From positions 1 through 40,323 of the forward strand of contig JAUYMR010000017.1 in NCBI GenBank assembly GCA_030698695.1: a stretch of 40,323 nt of DNA, given 5' to 3'. Of this stretch, positions 21,577-30,499 are shown piece by piece. Position numbers and translations under genes: made by a program. Position 1 is the stretch's first letter. Every line of letters starts with the position of its first letter. Under the pieces are notes generated by a model. It was not told the DNA's origin, searched no databases, and worked only from the letters and a program-made list of their open reading frames with translations. This stretch comes from a bacterium. GTDB taxonomy: Bacteria; Patescibacteriota; Minisyncoccia; UBA6257; WO2-44-18.

Positions 21577-23973
21577 TTAACATGGTTTATGGCAAATGCG
21601 GAAACCTAACGTGCCACAAGTTTTTTCCGTTTTATCGGCGACCGTGCGCACTTTAGTGGCGGCAATATCTGAATCATAGCGCCAACAACCGCCTCTGGTA
21701 ATTACCTTGTCAGTCGCGCCATTAGCAAAGCTATTGGTGAATTCTCTAACTCCGCCGGCACAGCCACGCACTCCATAGATAGACGTATCTTGTCTAGGAA
21801 TTTTATCAATGGGCAGCAGCTTGGCGTTTCCTGGTGGGCAAGAGTCCCAGAGGTTGGCGAAAGTTGGCTCGTCGGCGTTACCCCAAGGTTGACGACGTCC
21901 GTCTACGCCGGTCGCCGCCTTTTCCCACGACCATTCATCGGGCAACGAAAATTGTATGCCGATTAATTGAGATAACCACTTACAGTAAGCGTTGGCATTA
22001 TGCCACGAGATGCCCGTGACTGGGAGTAAGTCATGATCTGGCATCGGCATCATAAATTTTTTAGAATCTTCATCAAACAACCATAGGGGATCGCCATCTT
22101 CATCGTGTGGCAATAGTTCGTTGATATTATCGGAATATTTTATGGTTAGCGTGCTGTTAATAAATGCTAGATATTCTTTACAGGTGACTGGATAGCGAGC
22201 TATGAAGAAATCATCAGCTTTCAGGGTGGTTAGTTCTTTGCAGCCCGGAGAGTGGGAATCGCCGCCCGATATAAATTGTCCCGCGGGAATATAGGCAAAA
22301 TAATTGGAAGGTATTCTGTCAGGATTGATTTGATTGTCGGCATAGAAATTAATCAAGCCTTCCCATTTTTGCAAGCGAGTAATGTTGATTGGATAGCGTA
22401 TGATGCGATGGCCGGAGGCCTTAACTAGAATCAAATACGATCCTATGGGCAATGAAAAGCGCGTTGGGATAATATTATCGGCATATGATGGTAGCGGATA
22501 AAATAACGGCGCCAATCTTCTATTATATTCAATGAATCTATAAATTTTGATTCTGGCGTTGGGGGAGGGAGAATTCAAATCCAGTATGCTGTTGCCGGCC
22601 AAAAAAGCGGTAAAGCGATTACAATGGTCATGCTCGCGCATAAATTTCTCGGCCAGCGCCATTTTGTCTTTATTGCCAGATTGCTCCGCTTCAATAAATT
22701 CTATTTTATAATGATCGGCCAATAGTAGATGTGCTTTATCATTTTCAGCGTCATCCAAGAGTACTTGAGTAAGAGTCGCGATATAATCGGCGTTTAGAGC
22801 GGCGATAACCTGTTTGAAGGCTCTACAAAAATTTTCTAGACGGATGATTTTTGATTTTTCTTTAAGAGGTTTCCATGGCGGAATCGTCGTTCGCAATTTA
22901 TTAAGCCGGATTCTGTATTGTCCGTGTTGTTGTTGTAATTTTTTTAAGAGTTTTTTTAGACAAGAAGCCTCTACTAATTTTTCTTTAGCGCGCTCTTTAG
23001 CAGTTTCCCCGTTAAGCATCTTCTCAATTACGTCTATCATTTCAGCGATATTCTGATAACGATTATCTGGATTTTTGGTCATTGCTTTTTGTATGACAGC
23101 TCTAAGCTCAAGCGGTTTTATTTTATTCATCAACGCCGGCTCTTCATTAAGAATTTTGTGTTTATATGTTTCGTAGTTATTATCTGAGAAGAAGAATGGC
23201 GATAAGCCGGTCAATAATTCATAAAGAATCGTTCCCAGAGAATAGATATCGGAACGATGATCAATTTCACGACCAGTGACTTGTTCTGGCGACATATAAG
23301 CGGGCGTACCAGCAATGGTTCCTTCATTCAAATGGTCGGCGAAACTTTTAATTTTTGACAGGCCCCAGTCCAGAACAAAAACGTTGCCGGTTTTGTTCTC
23401 AATCATAATATTGCCAGGCTTAAGATCGCGGTGAATCACATTGCAGTTGTTGGCAAAACTTATGGCGTGACATATTTCTAAGAATAAACGCAGACGCTGG
23501 AAAGTATTGGCTTGATGAGGTTTTTTATTGTCGGCGATATATGATCCGAGAGTTTTGCCCTCAACCAGCTTCATAACAACAAATAATTGTCCTTCTGGAA
23601 TTTCATGAGCAGACCATTCAGCCGGCGTTTCTCCATAATCATAAATGGGAATTATATTCTGGTGTTCTAATCTGGCTTGAATGATGCCTTCGCGCAACAT
23701 TTGCGATGCGGCAGATGGCGATGAAGAGATGTTCAAAATCTTAATAGCGACAGATCGTCCCAGTCCACCTTCTCTAGCTCTAAAAACTTGCCCAAACCCG
23801 CCGGAGCCGATTCGCTCTTCAATTTGATAACGTTTAGCTCCGATTGGGAGATTTTTGGGATTGGGGATGACTAATTCCGGCAATCTACCGTGCGAGGTTG
23901 TTAATTCTGGAAATAGGATACTAGGTTCCGCAATGAGCATATTGGTTTCTATTTCAATCTGGGTGTGAGTCAT
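21577..23973 (-). CDS. Ser/Thr protein kinase with C-terminal sulfatase-modifying-factor domain
   Basis: A 798-aa protein, the largest in the window. A Hanks-type kinase spans about 48-325: P-loop GSGGFG (56-61), Lys78 (AIKIL), HRDLKPGN (181-188) with catalytic Asp183, DWG in place of DFG (202-204), and GTPAYMSPEQ. A helical, charged middle region leads to a PEGA-like stretch at about 500-535. The C-terminal FGE/SUMF1-like domain is at about 558-797 (YIPAGQFISGG, VTGISWHNANAYC, LPDEWSWEKAATG, TRGGCWRYD, LGFRIC). No membrane helix. The plan resembles chlamydial Pkn1. The start has AGGAG 6 nt before the ATG, a clear Shine-Dalgarno sequence. Unusual size and fusion for a CPR genome; transfer is plausible. 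Confidence 0.92.
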   Translation of the reverse strand: MTHTQIEIETNMLIAEPSILFPELTTSHGRLPELVIPNPKNLPIGAKRYQIEERIGSGGFGQVFRAREGGLGRSVAIKILNISSSPSAASQMLREGIIQARLEHQNIIPIYDYGETPAEWSAHEIPEGQLFVVMKLVEGKTLGSYIADNKKPHQANTFQRLRLFLEICHAISFANNCNVIHRDLKPGNIMIENKTGNVFVLDWGLSKIKSFADHLNEGTIAGTPAYMSPEQVTGREIDHRSDIYSLGTILYELLTGLSPFFFSDNNYETYKHKILNEEPALMNKIKPLELRAVIQKAMTKNPDNRYQNIAEMIDVIEKMLNGETAKERAKEKLVEASCLKKLLKKLQQQHGQYRIRLNKLRTTIPPWKPLKEKSKIIRLENFCRAFKQVIAALNADYIATLTQVLLDDAENDKAHLLLADHYKIEFIEAEQSGNKDKMALAEKFMREHDHCNRFTAFLAGNSILDLNSPSPNARIKIYRFIEYNRRLAPLFYPLPSYADNIIPTRFSLPIGSYLILVKASGHRIIRYPINITRLQKWEGLINFYADNQINPDRIPSNYFAYIPAGQFISGGDSHSPGCKELTTLKADDFFIARYPVTCKEYLAFINSTLTIKYSDNINELLPHDEDGDPLWLFDEDSKKFMMPMPDHDLLPVTGISWHNANAYCKWLSQLIGIQFSLPDEWSWEKAATGVDGRRQPWGNADEPTFANLWDSCPPGNAKLLPIDKIPRQDTSIYGVRGCAGGVREFTNSFANGATDKVITRGGCWRYDSDIAATKVRTVADKTEKTCGTLGFRICHKPC

Positions 23974-24071
23974 GATTGCTCCTGTTTCAAGGGGGTGGCG
24001 GATAAAATTGTAAAAGAACTGATTCAGGTTCAGTGGATATACTAATACTTGTTTAGGGCCAAGTCTAGGGG

Positions 24072-24497
24072 CTAGTCCTTCTTCTTCAGGGATTCCAGGT
24101 CGGTGATTATTTTTTGCACATTTTTAGCCAGAGTTTCCAATGTCTCAATAGTGTGTTGGCTTCTGACATCATCTAGCTTGTCATCTTCGGTTATATCTTC
24201 AACATCTTCGCTAATTTCCTCAATTTCTTCTTGAATATCTTCAACATCCTCTTCAACTTCTTGCAAACTAGCCGTATGTTTATTAACTGTCATTTGTATG
24301 AAAATCGCTAAATAGATAGCTTCCAACGAAACAGCGGTTGTCAGTGCGATCAATACGAAATTCCAACTGGTTATTTCTAACATTCCTATAATCAAGAAAA
24401 AGATGAAAACAAAAGTATGCAAAACAAGAGAAGATGTTGAGCCAATCCATATAATGAGGCGGTCCATTATATTTTTTTGACCAGTTTTATTATCCAT
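24072..24497 (-). CDS. Small membrane protein, DUF1003-like, with acidic coiled coil
   Basis: A 141-aa protein with two membrane helices (about 20-40 and 47-68). The second ends in SLEAIYLAIFIQMTVNK, which resembles the DUF1003 signature. A strongly acidic heptad segment follows (about 78-108, EVEEDVEDIQEEIEEISEDV), then a helical C-terminus rich in Lys. Function unknown. It lies 40 nt downstream of tRNA-Lys on the same strand, so the two may share a transcript. No Shine-Dalgarno sequence. Confidence 0.7.
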   Translation of the reverse strand: MDNKTGQKNIMDRLIIWIGSTSSLVLHTFVFIFFLIIGMLEITSWNFVLIALTTAVSLEAIYLAIFIQMTVNKHTASLQEVEEDVEDIQEEIEEISEDVEDITEDDKLDDVRSQHTIETLETLAKNVQKIITDLESLKKKD

Positions 24498-24537
24498 AGG
24501 TAAAATATATTAATTAGATTTGAGACAAGTTAGATAT

Positions 24538-24611
24538 TGGTGCCCCCACATGGAATCGAACCATGATCAACTGCTTAAAAGGCAGCTGCTCTACCACTGA
24601 GCTATGGGGGC
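24538..24611 (-). tRNA. tRNA-Lys (anticodon UUU), CCA encoded
   Basis: Minus strand: acceptor GCCCCCA pairs with TGGGGGC, discriminator A and an encoded CCA follow. The anticodon stem GCTGC/GCAGT closes loop CTTTTAA, giving anticodon UUU. D-arm AGCTCAGTGGTAGAGC and T loop GGTTCGATTCC are standard. Confidence 0.97.
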
Positions 24612-24674
24612 AAGTTTGGCGTACTATTAAATGCTATTCACATCAACGAGCATGAAGACGATTGCTTTTTGTAG

Positions 24675-24680
24675 TATAAT
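24675..24680 (+). promoter_or_regulatory. -10 element of the 255-aa membrane protein gene
   Basis: TATAAT ends 7 nt before the ATG at 24688, predicting a leaderless transcript. No good -35 at the right spacing. Confidence 0.5.
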
Positions 24681-24687
24681 AAATTTT

Positions 24688-25455
24688 ATGAGCAACAACA
24701 AGACTAAACTAATCTCTTTGTCGGTGGTTATTATTATCAGCGCCCTGGTTCTTGGTTACACGCTTTTTATTTTTAAGGGTGGCTTTAGTATAAATTCGGG
24801 CATTAATTTATTGATAGCGTTAGTTATTTTCTTGGCGCTATTTGCTTTTCAGGCTTTATTAATCCAAAGAAGTTTTTTAGTCGTAGGATTGTGTTTATTG
24901 GAAACGTTAGCTCTGCTAGCGCCGTTTTATAAATCATTTTCATTAATTTTTGCTGGCGCCGGAGTTGCCTCTTTTTTCTTGCTTTGGAATGCTTCTTGGT
25001 CTGGCAATAAAGATGTAATCAATACGCTCAAAATTGATTTTCTAAAAATATCAGCTCGTATTAATGTTAGAGTCTCGGTGGCTATTGTTTTAATCGGAGT
25101 GGTGTCATATGTTAGCGCCCTGACTTTTCAAGATGTTACCGAATCAGTATTATCCTCCACAGACGTCGTTGTGGGCCAAGTAGCCAATCAGTTTTTACCA
25201 GCTTCTTTATCGGGTGATCTTATAGGTCAAGCTCAGAAATTAATTTCAGATCAATTAAATACCGTTCCCGATGCGATCAAAAGGGGGATTGTAGTCGGTT
25301 TCGGCGTATTGCTGTTTTTCGGCATAAAAGGGATTATGTTCATTGTTAATTGGTTGGCGGCTTTGGTGGCGCTGTTGATTTATAAACTATTATTAGCCGT
25401 CAAATTCATTAAACTTACAACTGAAGAGGTTAGCAAAGAAAATATAAGTTTTTAA
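24688..25455 (+). CDS. Polytopic membrane protein of unknown function
   Basis: A 255-aa protein that I start at MSNNK because upstream in-frame ATGs lie before the TATAAT box. Hydrophobic segments at about 8-30, 36-56, 60-80, 84-100, 130-150, 205-225 and 228-245 make a multi-pass protein. A soluble stretch at about 150-205 (TFQDVTESVLSSTDVVVGQV and the region after it) is probably exposed outside the membrane. No transporter or enzyme motif recognised. It is a single-gene unit with a terminator. Confidence 0.75.
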   Translation: MSNNKTKLISLSVVIIISALVLGYTLFIFKGGFSINSGINLLIALVIFLALFAFQALLIQRSFLVVGLCLLETLALLAPFYKSFSLIFAGAGVASFFLLWNASWSGNKDVINTLKIDFLKISARINVRVSVAIVLIGVVSYVSALTFQDVTESVLSSTDVVVGQVANQFLPASLSGDLIGQAQKLISDQLNTVPDAIKRGIVVGFGVLLFFGIKGIMFIVNWLAALVALLIYKLLLAVKFIKLTTEEVSKENISF

Positions 25456-25473
25456 TTATTTCCACATATAGCA

Positions 25474-25502
25474 AGCCCTCGACCTATATCGAGGGCTGTT
25501 TT
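25474..25502 (+). terminator. Terminator of the 255-aa membrane protein gene
   Basis: AGCCCTCGA (25474-25482) and TCGAGGGCT (25489-25497) form a 9-bp stem with a 6-nt loop, followed by GTTTTA. It abuts the end of the convergent gene at 25501. Confidence 0.82.
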
Positions 25503-25788
25503 AGTCCATTTTTACTATTTTAAGTTTTCCAGTTTTGTTGTGGCGTAGAATTTTTAACATATCGCCTTTGCCAAATTTGTATTGGCCATCGGCCGTAAAA
25601 GACTCTACTTTTTTACCCAATCTAACGGTAGTGGAGGCCCTGCCGCCGCCAACGCAACAAGTAAGAATCTGCTGACATTCACCCGAAGTAATTTCTTCAT
25701 AATCATCGTCCACAACTCTTTTTTTATAAAAGTAGTAAGCAACTAATCCGGCGGGAATCAGTAGTGACAACCACAGCATCCAGGACAT
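25501..25788 (-). CDS. Small membrane-anchored hypothetical protein with Shine-Dalgarno start
   Basis: A 95-aa protein with one N-terminal helix (about 3-21), then a basic stop-transfer KKR. The soluble part has a Cys cluster (C49 in GECQ, then CC at about 54-55 in ILTCCVGGGR) and a small beta-rich domain (SFTADGQYKFGKGDMLKILR). I do not recognise it; the pattern would fit an NfeD/OB-like or metal-binding small domain, but this is a guess. GAGGTGG 4-5 nt before the ATG and a TATAAT at 25839-25834 give a leader of about 39 nt, unlike the leaderless genes. Confidence 0.7.
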   Translation of the reverse strand: MSWMLWLSLLIPAGLVAYYFYKKRVVDDDYEEITSGECQQILTCCVGGGRASTTVRLGKKVESFTADGQYKFGKGDMLKILRHNKTGKLKIVKMD

Positions 25789-25833
25789 TTTCCACCTCTT
25801 TCTTGTGTGGATTTAAAAGTGCTTTATACGTTT

Positions 25834-25839
25834 ATTATA
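25834..25839 (-). promoter_or_regulatory. -10 element of the 95-aa gene
   Basis: Minus-strand TATAAT at 25839-25834. The start near 25827 leaves a leader of about 39 nt carrying a Shine-Dalgarno sequence. Confidence 0.5.
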
Positions 25840-25897
25840 TAACGATATTTAATAATCAGCCACAGCTCAGAAGTTGGTTGATTTTTATTATTAACTC

Positions 25898-25926
25898 TTG
25901 AATTTTTAGTGCCGCCTTGATAAAAT
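25898..25926 (+). promoter_or_regulatory. secDF promoter
   Basis: TTGAAT at 25898-25903, 17-nt spacer, extended -10 TGATAAAAT with hexamer 25921-25926. It predicts a start near 25933 and an 11-nt leader to the ATG at 25944. It also rules out the longer start at 25917. Confidence 0.7.
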
Positions 25927-25943
25927 ACATTTACATATTTACC

Positions 25944-27182
25944 ATGTCTAAGAATCCTGGACTTATTTTATTTCTAGTCATATTACTAACGGCTGTTTCC
26001 GCTTTTTTCGTTTGGCCGAACGGCTGGGGCGGCAATTTTTTACCGTGGCGTTTGGGTTTGGATTTGGTCGGTGGTAGCCATCTTCTTTATGAGGTTGATG
26101 TGTCAGCGGTAGACGCGGGTGATCGCGAGTCGGTGTTCGGCGGTTTGAGAGATATAATGGAGCGACGCGTTAATGTTTTCGGTGTCAGCGAGCCGCAAGT
26201 TTATACTTCCAAAGTTGCTGATTCATATCGTATTATCGTAGATTTGGCTGGTATTAAGGATACTCAAGAAGCTGTTAGGCAGATTGGTCGTACGGCTCAG
26301 TTAGATTTCAGGGAGGTCGCGCCGGCGGCTGACGATCAAGAAGGGGCGAGCTTTATAGCCACTGGCTTGGATGGCAGATATCTTAAAAAAGCCCAAGTTA
26401 CTTTAAATTCTCAATTGGGACAGCCGGAAATTCTTATTGAATTCAATTCCGAGGGCGCTAGTTTATTTGAAGAGATAACCGGACGTAACATAGGTAAGCC
26501 ATTGGCCATCTTTTTGGACGGCGAATTGATATCGGCGCCGACTGTTAACGATAAGATTATCGGCGGTACAGCGGTTATAAGCGGGCAATTTACTCCGGAT
26601 GAGGGCAAGAATTTGGCAGGCCTGCTTAACGCCGGCGCTTTGCCAGCGCCAGTACAGCTAGTTAGTCAGCAAGTTATTGGAGCGTCTTTGGGCGTAGATT
26701 CGCTTCAAAAAACGTTAGTAGCCGGTTTGATAGGGACTGTTTTAGTAATGTTGTTCATGCTGGTCTATTATAGGAAGTTGGGCATTTTTTCTGTTTTGGC
26801 GCTTTTTATATATATAGTGCTTACTATGGCCGTTTTTAAAGTCTTTAATATAACTATGACACTTTCTGGTATCGCGGGTTTTATATTATCTATCGGCATG
26901 GCCGTAGATGCTAATATTTTAATATTTGAGCGCACTAAAGAGGGTGTTAAATCGGGCTTATCCATGGTTACTGCTATTGAAGATGGATTTAAGAGAGCGT
27001 GGTTATCTATAAGAGATTCTAATGTCAGCACGATTATTACATCTATTATTTTGTATTATTTCACTACTGGTTTTGTAAAAGGTTTTGCGCTGACTTTGTT
27101 GATAGGAGTCGTGGTCAGTATGTTTAGCGCTATTACAATCACCAGAACGCTTCTTAGGGTATTTATGGAGGATCGTAGATAA
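25944..27182 (+). CDS. secD: Protein translocase subunit SecD
   Basis: A 412-aa compact SecD that uses the proton gradient to pull secreted proteins through SecYEG. TM1 is at the N-terminus, then LGLDLVGGSHLLYEV (motif D1), the periplasmic head with RRVNVFGVSEPQV, and five C-terminal helices containing SIGMAVDANILIFERTKEG with the conserved Asp. I start at MSKNP because the promoter lies between this and the upstream ATG. secF follows after 6 nt, so they are cotranscribed. Confidence 0.96.
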   Translation: MSKNPGLILFLVILLTAVSAFFVWPNGWGGNFLPWRLGLDLVGGSHLLYEVDVSAVDAGDRESVFGGLRDIMERRVNVFGVSEPQVYTSKVADSYRIIVDLAGIKDTQEAVRQIGRTAQLDFREVAPAADDQEGASFIATGLDGRYLKKAQVTLNSQLGQPEILIEFNSEGASLFEEITGRNIGKPLAIFLDGELISAPTVNDKIIGGTAVISGQFTPDEGKNLAGLLNAGALPAPVQLVSQQVIGASLGVDSLQKTLVAGLIGTVLVMLFMLVYYRKLGIFSVLALFIYIVLTMAVFKVFNITMTLSGIAGFILSIGMAVDANILIFERTKEGVKSGLSMVTAIEDGFKRAWLSIRDSNVSTIITSIILYYFTTGFVKGFALTLLIGVVVSMFSAITITRTLLRVFMEDRR

Positions 27183-27188
27183 AACAAT

Positions 27189-28049
27189 ATGAACATTATT
27201 GTAAACAAAAAAATATTTTTGATCATCTCTAGTTTATTGGTGTTGGCCAGTATAGTGTCTATGATGGTTTTTGGATTTAGGCAGGGGATAGATTTTGTTG
27301 GCGGAACATTGTGGCAAATAGAAATCCAAGCAAGCAAGGAAGCTCTGCTGGATGTTTTCCCAGAAGCTATTATTACTCAACAATCTGCCAGCGAATCCTA
27401 TTTGATTCGTTTGAATACTATATCCGAAGAAGAGCATCAAGCTCTATTACAGCAGTTAAATTCTCAGTTCGGAGAGATAAACGAACTTAGTTTTGAAAGC
27501 ATTGGTCCGGCTATTGGCAATGAATTGCGCAGTAAGGCCTTGACCGCGTTAGTCTTGGTATTAATAGGAATTTCTTTATATATCGCTTTCGTGTTTAGAA
27601 AAGTATCTAGGCCGGTTAGTTCTTGGAAATATGGCTTGATAACATTAGTTACCCTGTTTCATGACGCCATCATTCCCACTGGTTTGTTGGCCGTGCTGGG
27701 CCACTTTTTCAATGTAACTATGGACACATCATTTATTGTGGCCGTACTGGTGGTAATGGGCTTTTCAGTCCATGATACGATTGTGGTGTTTGATAGAATC
27801 AGAGAAAATCTACTCAGACAAAAAACACCGAAGTTTGATTTCAATTTATTAGTTAACGATAGTATTAATCAGACCATAGCTCGCTCCATCAATACATCTT
27901 TAACTTTAGTGCTAGTATTGATCGCTCTTTATTTCTTGGGAGCCGCCTCGTTACAATATTTTGTATTAACTATTATAGTTGGCACCATAGTGGGTACTTA
28001 TTCGTCAATATTTGTAGCGAGTCCTTTATTGACTGTCTGGAAAAGATAG
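27189..28049 (+). CDS. secF: Protein translocase subunit SecF
   Basis: A 286-aa SecF partner of SecD. TM1 leads to GFRQGIDFVGGTLWQIE, then a short periplasmic domain and five helices, with VVMGFSVHDTIVVFDRIREN and DSINQTIARSINTSLT as family signatures. It starts 6 nt after secD without a Shine-Dalgarno sequence, consistent with translational coupling. Confidence 0.96.
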   Translation: MNIIVNKKIFLIISSLLVLASIVSMMVFGFRQGIDFVGGTLWQIEIQASKEALLDVFPEAIITQQSASESYLIRLNTISEEEHQALLQQLNSQFGEINELSFESIGPAIGNELRSKALTALVLVLIGISLYIAFVFRKVSRPVSSWKYGLITLVTLFHDAIIPTGLLAVLGHFFNVTMDTSFIVAVLVVMGFSVHDTIVVFDRIRENLLRQKTPKFDFNLLVNDSINQTIARSINTSLTLVLVLIALYFLGAASLQYFVLTIIVGTIVGTYSSIFVASPLLTVWKR

Positions 28050-28053
28050 GGGG

Positions 28054-28082
28054 TTGCATTCAAAATCATAGTGTGTTATTAT
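28054..28082 (+). promoter_or_regulatory. Promoter of the sigma-4/HARE-HTH gene
   Basis: TTGCAT at 28054-28059, 17-nt spacer, extended -10 TGTTATTAT with hexamer 28077-28082. The leader to the ATG at 28096 is about 7 nt. Confidence 0.6.
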
Positions 28083-28095
28083 ATACATATTCAAT

Positions 28096-29082
28096 ATGAA
28101 TAGTGGATTTATCAAAAAATTAGTAAAGGAATTGATTTCCGACCTTAGTCCGCGACAACGTGAGGTTATTGAGGGTCGTTATGGCTTAAAAGGGGGAGAA
28201 GAATTAACTTTGGCGGCTGTCGGTGATCGTTATGGGTTGACTCGTGAGCGTATTAGGCAGATAGAGAGGGCGGCCCTTAACTCCATTGAGTCTAAGTTTG
28301 CCAATGGATCTGGCGTCAAATTTGTAAGCGCTGTTAACGATATTTTTAAAAAATTTCGCGGTGTTCGTGAAGAAGCTTTGTTAGTCGGGGATTTGCGTTG
28401 TGCCTCCGCGGATTTAAATAATATTAGATTTGCTCTTGAAGCATCTAGTAAATTCAACCATCAACCAGAAGATGATGATTTTTATAGTTTTTGGTATGTT
28501 GATAATATAGCCAAGAAACAAGCCAACGATTTTATTTCCAAGTTAAAAGCTCAGTTAAAGAATGTTCGCGCCGCCAACAATGATTATAAGCCGGGCGATG
28601 AATGGGAATCTAACTGCGTCGCTGTTTCCAAGCATTTCGCCACAAGTCCATTCGGACAATTTGGTTTAAGAGAGTGGCCTGAAATAGTTCCCCAGAATTC
28701 ACGCGAATGGGCTTATTTGATTCTTAAAAAGAATAAGCAACCTATGCATTTTACTGAATTAGCCAAGGTTATTGATGATTATCGTCAGACTCATAGAAAA
28801 ACAAACGCTCAAACAGTTCATAATGAATTGATTAAAGACGAGAGATTTGTATTGGTCGGTCGCGGGACATATGGCTTGAGGGAGCTTGGGCTTTTACCCG
28901 GTACGGCCAAAGAGGTCATGGCTCATTTTATTAAAAAAAATGGTCCGTTACATTCGCGTGATTTAATAAAATTAGTTTTGAAAGAAAGAATGTTCAAAGA
29001 AAATACTTTATTGATTAATCTGCAGAACAGAGAAAGTTTTCAAAGATTGCAGGATGGACGTTACGATGTTCGCGAAGTATAA
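28096..29082 (+). CDS. Sigma-70 region 4 / HARE-HTH domain regulator
   Basis: A 328-aa protein. Residues about 14-66 are a sigma-70 region 4 (LSPRQREVIEGRYGL and LTRERIRQIERAAL, the -35 recognition helix-turn-helix). No region 2 is present, so it cannot melt promoters alone. A helical middle follows. A HARE-HTH winged helix lies at about 201-265 (HFTELAKVIDDY, TVHNELIKDERFVLVGRGTYGL with a break here), as in the RNA polymerase delta subunit and ASXL proteins, and a second winged-helix-like unit at about 268-327. Probably an RNA polymerase-associated transcription factor. Promoter present, leader about 7 nt, terminated at 29089-29120. Confidence 0.85.
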   Translation: MNSGFIKKLVKELISDLSPRQREVIEGRYGLKGGEELTLAAVGDRYGLTRERIRQIERAALNSIESKFANGSGVKFVSAVNDIFKKFRGVREEALLVGDLRCASADLNNIRFALEASSKFNHQPEDDDFYSFWYVDNIAKKQANDFISKLKAQLKNVRAANNDYKPGDEWESNCVAVSKHFATSPFGQFGLREWPEIVPQNSREWAYLILKKNKQPMHFTELAKVIDDYRQTHRKTNAQTVHNELIKDERFVLVGRGTYGLRELGLLPGTAKEVMAHFIKKNGPLHSRDLIKLVLKERMFKENTLLINLQNRESFQRLQDGRYDVREV

Positions 29083-29088
29083 AACCTT

Positions 29089-29120
29089 ACATAGCCCCGC
29101 GTGTCGCGGGCTATGTTTTT
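29089..29120 (+). terminator. Terminator of the sigma-4/HARE gene
   Basis: ACATAGCCC...GCG pairs with CGC...GGGCTATGT (29089-29116) with one bulged C and loop TGT, followed by TTTTT. Confidence 0.87.
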
Positions 29121-29151
29121 AGTGGCCATATCGCCGTCAAAAGATAGATGG

Positions 29152-29180
29152 TTGAGTCTTAGCTCGGTGAGCATTATAAT
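29152..29180 (+). promoter_or_regulatory. Promoter of the membrane/ATPase locus
   Basis: TTGAGT at 29152-29157, 17-nt spacer, TATAAT at 29175-29180. The start near 29187 leaves a leader of about 9 nt to the ATG at 29196. Confidence 0.7.
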
Positions 29181-29195
29181 TATAAGAAGATCACT

Positions 29196-30494
29196 ATGTC
29201 AGATATTTTAGTCGTGGTTTTTAATTTGTTGTCAGATTTTTGGGGTATATTTAAAGTTTTTATTGCTGAAACTTGGTGGTTTTGGTTTTTTTTGATTTTG
29301 TTTCCGACTACAAGAGGAGTGTGGCTTTATTGGCGACAACTTCTATATGAGAAATCAGAAAAATATATTTTATTGGAAATTAGAATGCCTAGAGAAATTG
29401 ACAAGGGTCCGCGTGTTATGGAACAGGTCCTAAAGTCTATTCATGCTATGGCAAACGCGCCAGCCAATATTTCAGATAAATATTGGGAAGGAGAAACTCC
29501 AAGAACTTTTTCATTTGAAATAGTCAGTTTCGGCGGAGAAGTGCGTTTTTATATACGAGTTTATCATAAATATAAGACTTTGGTTTCAGCCGCCTTCTTT
29601 TCTTATTACAAGGACGTAGAAATGGTTGAAGTAGATGATTATATGAAAAAATTGCCGGCCGACATGATTGAGGTGGCCAAGATGGATTATGATATATGGG
29701 GCACGGAAATGGTTTTGACAAAGCCCTCAGTTTATCCGGTTAAGACCTATGTTGATTTTGAAACTCCAGATGAAGAATTACAATTAGATCCAATTTCATC
29801 TTTTTTGGAAGTTTTGAGTAAAGTCAAAAAGCGTGAAGTGGTTGTTATTCAAATTGTAACCACTTCAGCTAGCGCTAACTGGTATGCTAAATATCAGTCA
29901 ATAATAGACGATCTGCGCAAGCCACGAACTAAGTCGCTAGATCTTGATAGTGGATTTCCATCTATGAGGACTCCTGGAGAAACTGACATTCTTAAAGCAG
30001 TAGAGGAAAATATTAGCAAATCGGCGTTCAATGCCGTTATTAGATTTATCTATTTGTCGCCTAAGAATATCTTCTATGACAGCTTTGCTCGTCGTGGCAT
30101 AATAGGGTCCTTTAATCAGTACAGTACCCTAAACCTTAATTCTTTCAGACAGAATTTCGACATGAGTACGATGACTATGATTTGGTATTGGCCGCATTTA
30201 TTTACAAAAACCAGAGCGCAATTACGCAAACAGAGATTGTTTTATCTTCTTCGTAGGCGTATGATGCCACCCGAAACTAGTATGGGGAAATTTTTAAGTT
30301 CACATTTATTAAATTGGAATAAGCATTCGCAAACCGTTGAATTAAACACTCAAGTGTTAGCAACTTTATTTCATCCACCCGCTAAAACAGTTTTAACTGC
30401 CCCGCATATCAAGCGAGTGGAAAGCCGCAAAGCTGGTCCGCCGGCCGGATTGGAAATTTTTGGAGATGAAAAAGCTTTAGAAAAATTTGAATAA
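29196..30494 (+). CDS. Membrane-anchored CPR protein of the VirD4-like locus
   Basis: A 432-aa protein with a hydrophobic N-terminal region (about 4-45, probably two helices around a Trp-rich FIAETWWFWFFLILF) and a large soluble domain (YILLEIRMPREIDKGPRVME, FSFEIVSFGGEVRFYIRVY) of mixed alpha/beta. I associate this with an uncharacterised CPR-specific family found next to TraG/VirD4-like ATPases. It may be the membrane platform for the ATPase two genes on. The next gene starts 6 nt after it, and its own promoter and short leader precede it. Confidence 0.7.
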   Translation: MSDILVVVFNLLSDFWGIFKVFIAETWWFWFFLILFPTTRGVWLYWRQLLYEKSEKYILLEIRMPREIDKGPRVMEQVLKSIHAMANAPANISDKYWEGETPRTFSFEIVSFGGEVRFYIRVYHKYKTLVSAAFFSYYKDVEMVEVDDYMKKLPADMIEVAKMDYDIWGTEMVLTKPSVYPVKTYVDFETPDEELQLDPISSFLEVLSKVKKREVVVIQIVTTSASANWYAKYQSIIDDLRKPRTKSLDLDSGFPSMRTPGETDILKAVEENISKSAFNAVIRFIYLSPKNIFYDSFARRGIIGSFNQYSTLNLNSFRQNFDMSTMTMIWYWPHLFTKTRAQLRKQRLFYLLRRRMMPPETSMGKFLSSHLLNWNKHSQTVELNTQVLATLFHPPAKTVLTAPHIKRVESRKAGPPAGLEIFGDEKALEKFE

Positions 30495-30499
30495 AAATT

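Noticed and set aside
25917-25943. Longer secD start at 25917
   Set aside because: It precedes the -10 box at 25921-25926; the ATG at 25944 lies downstream of the promoter and gives a normal SecD N-terminus.
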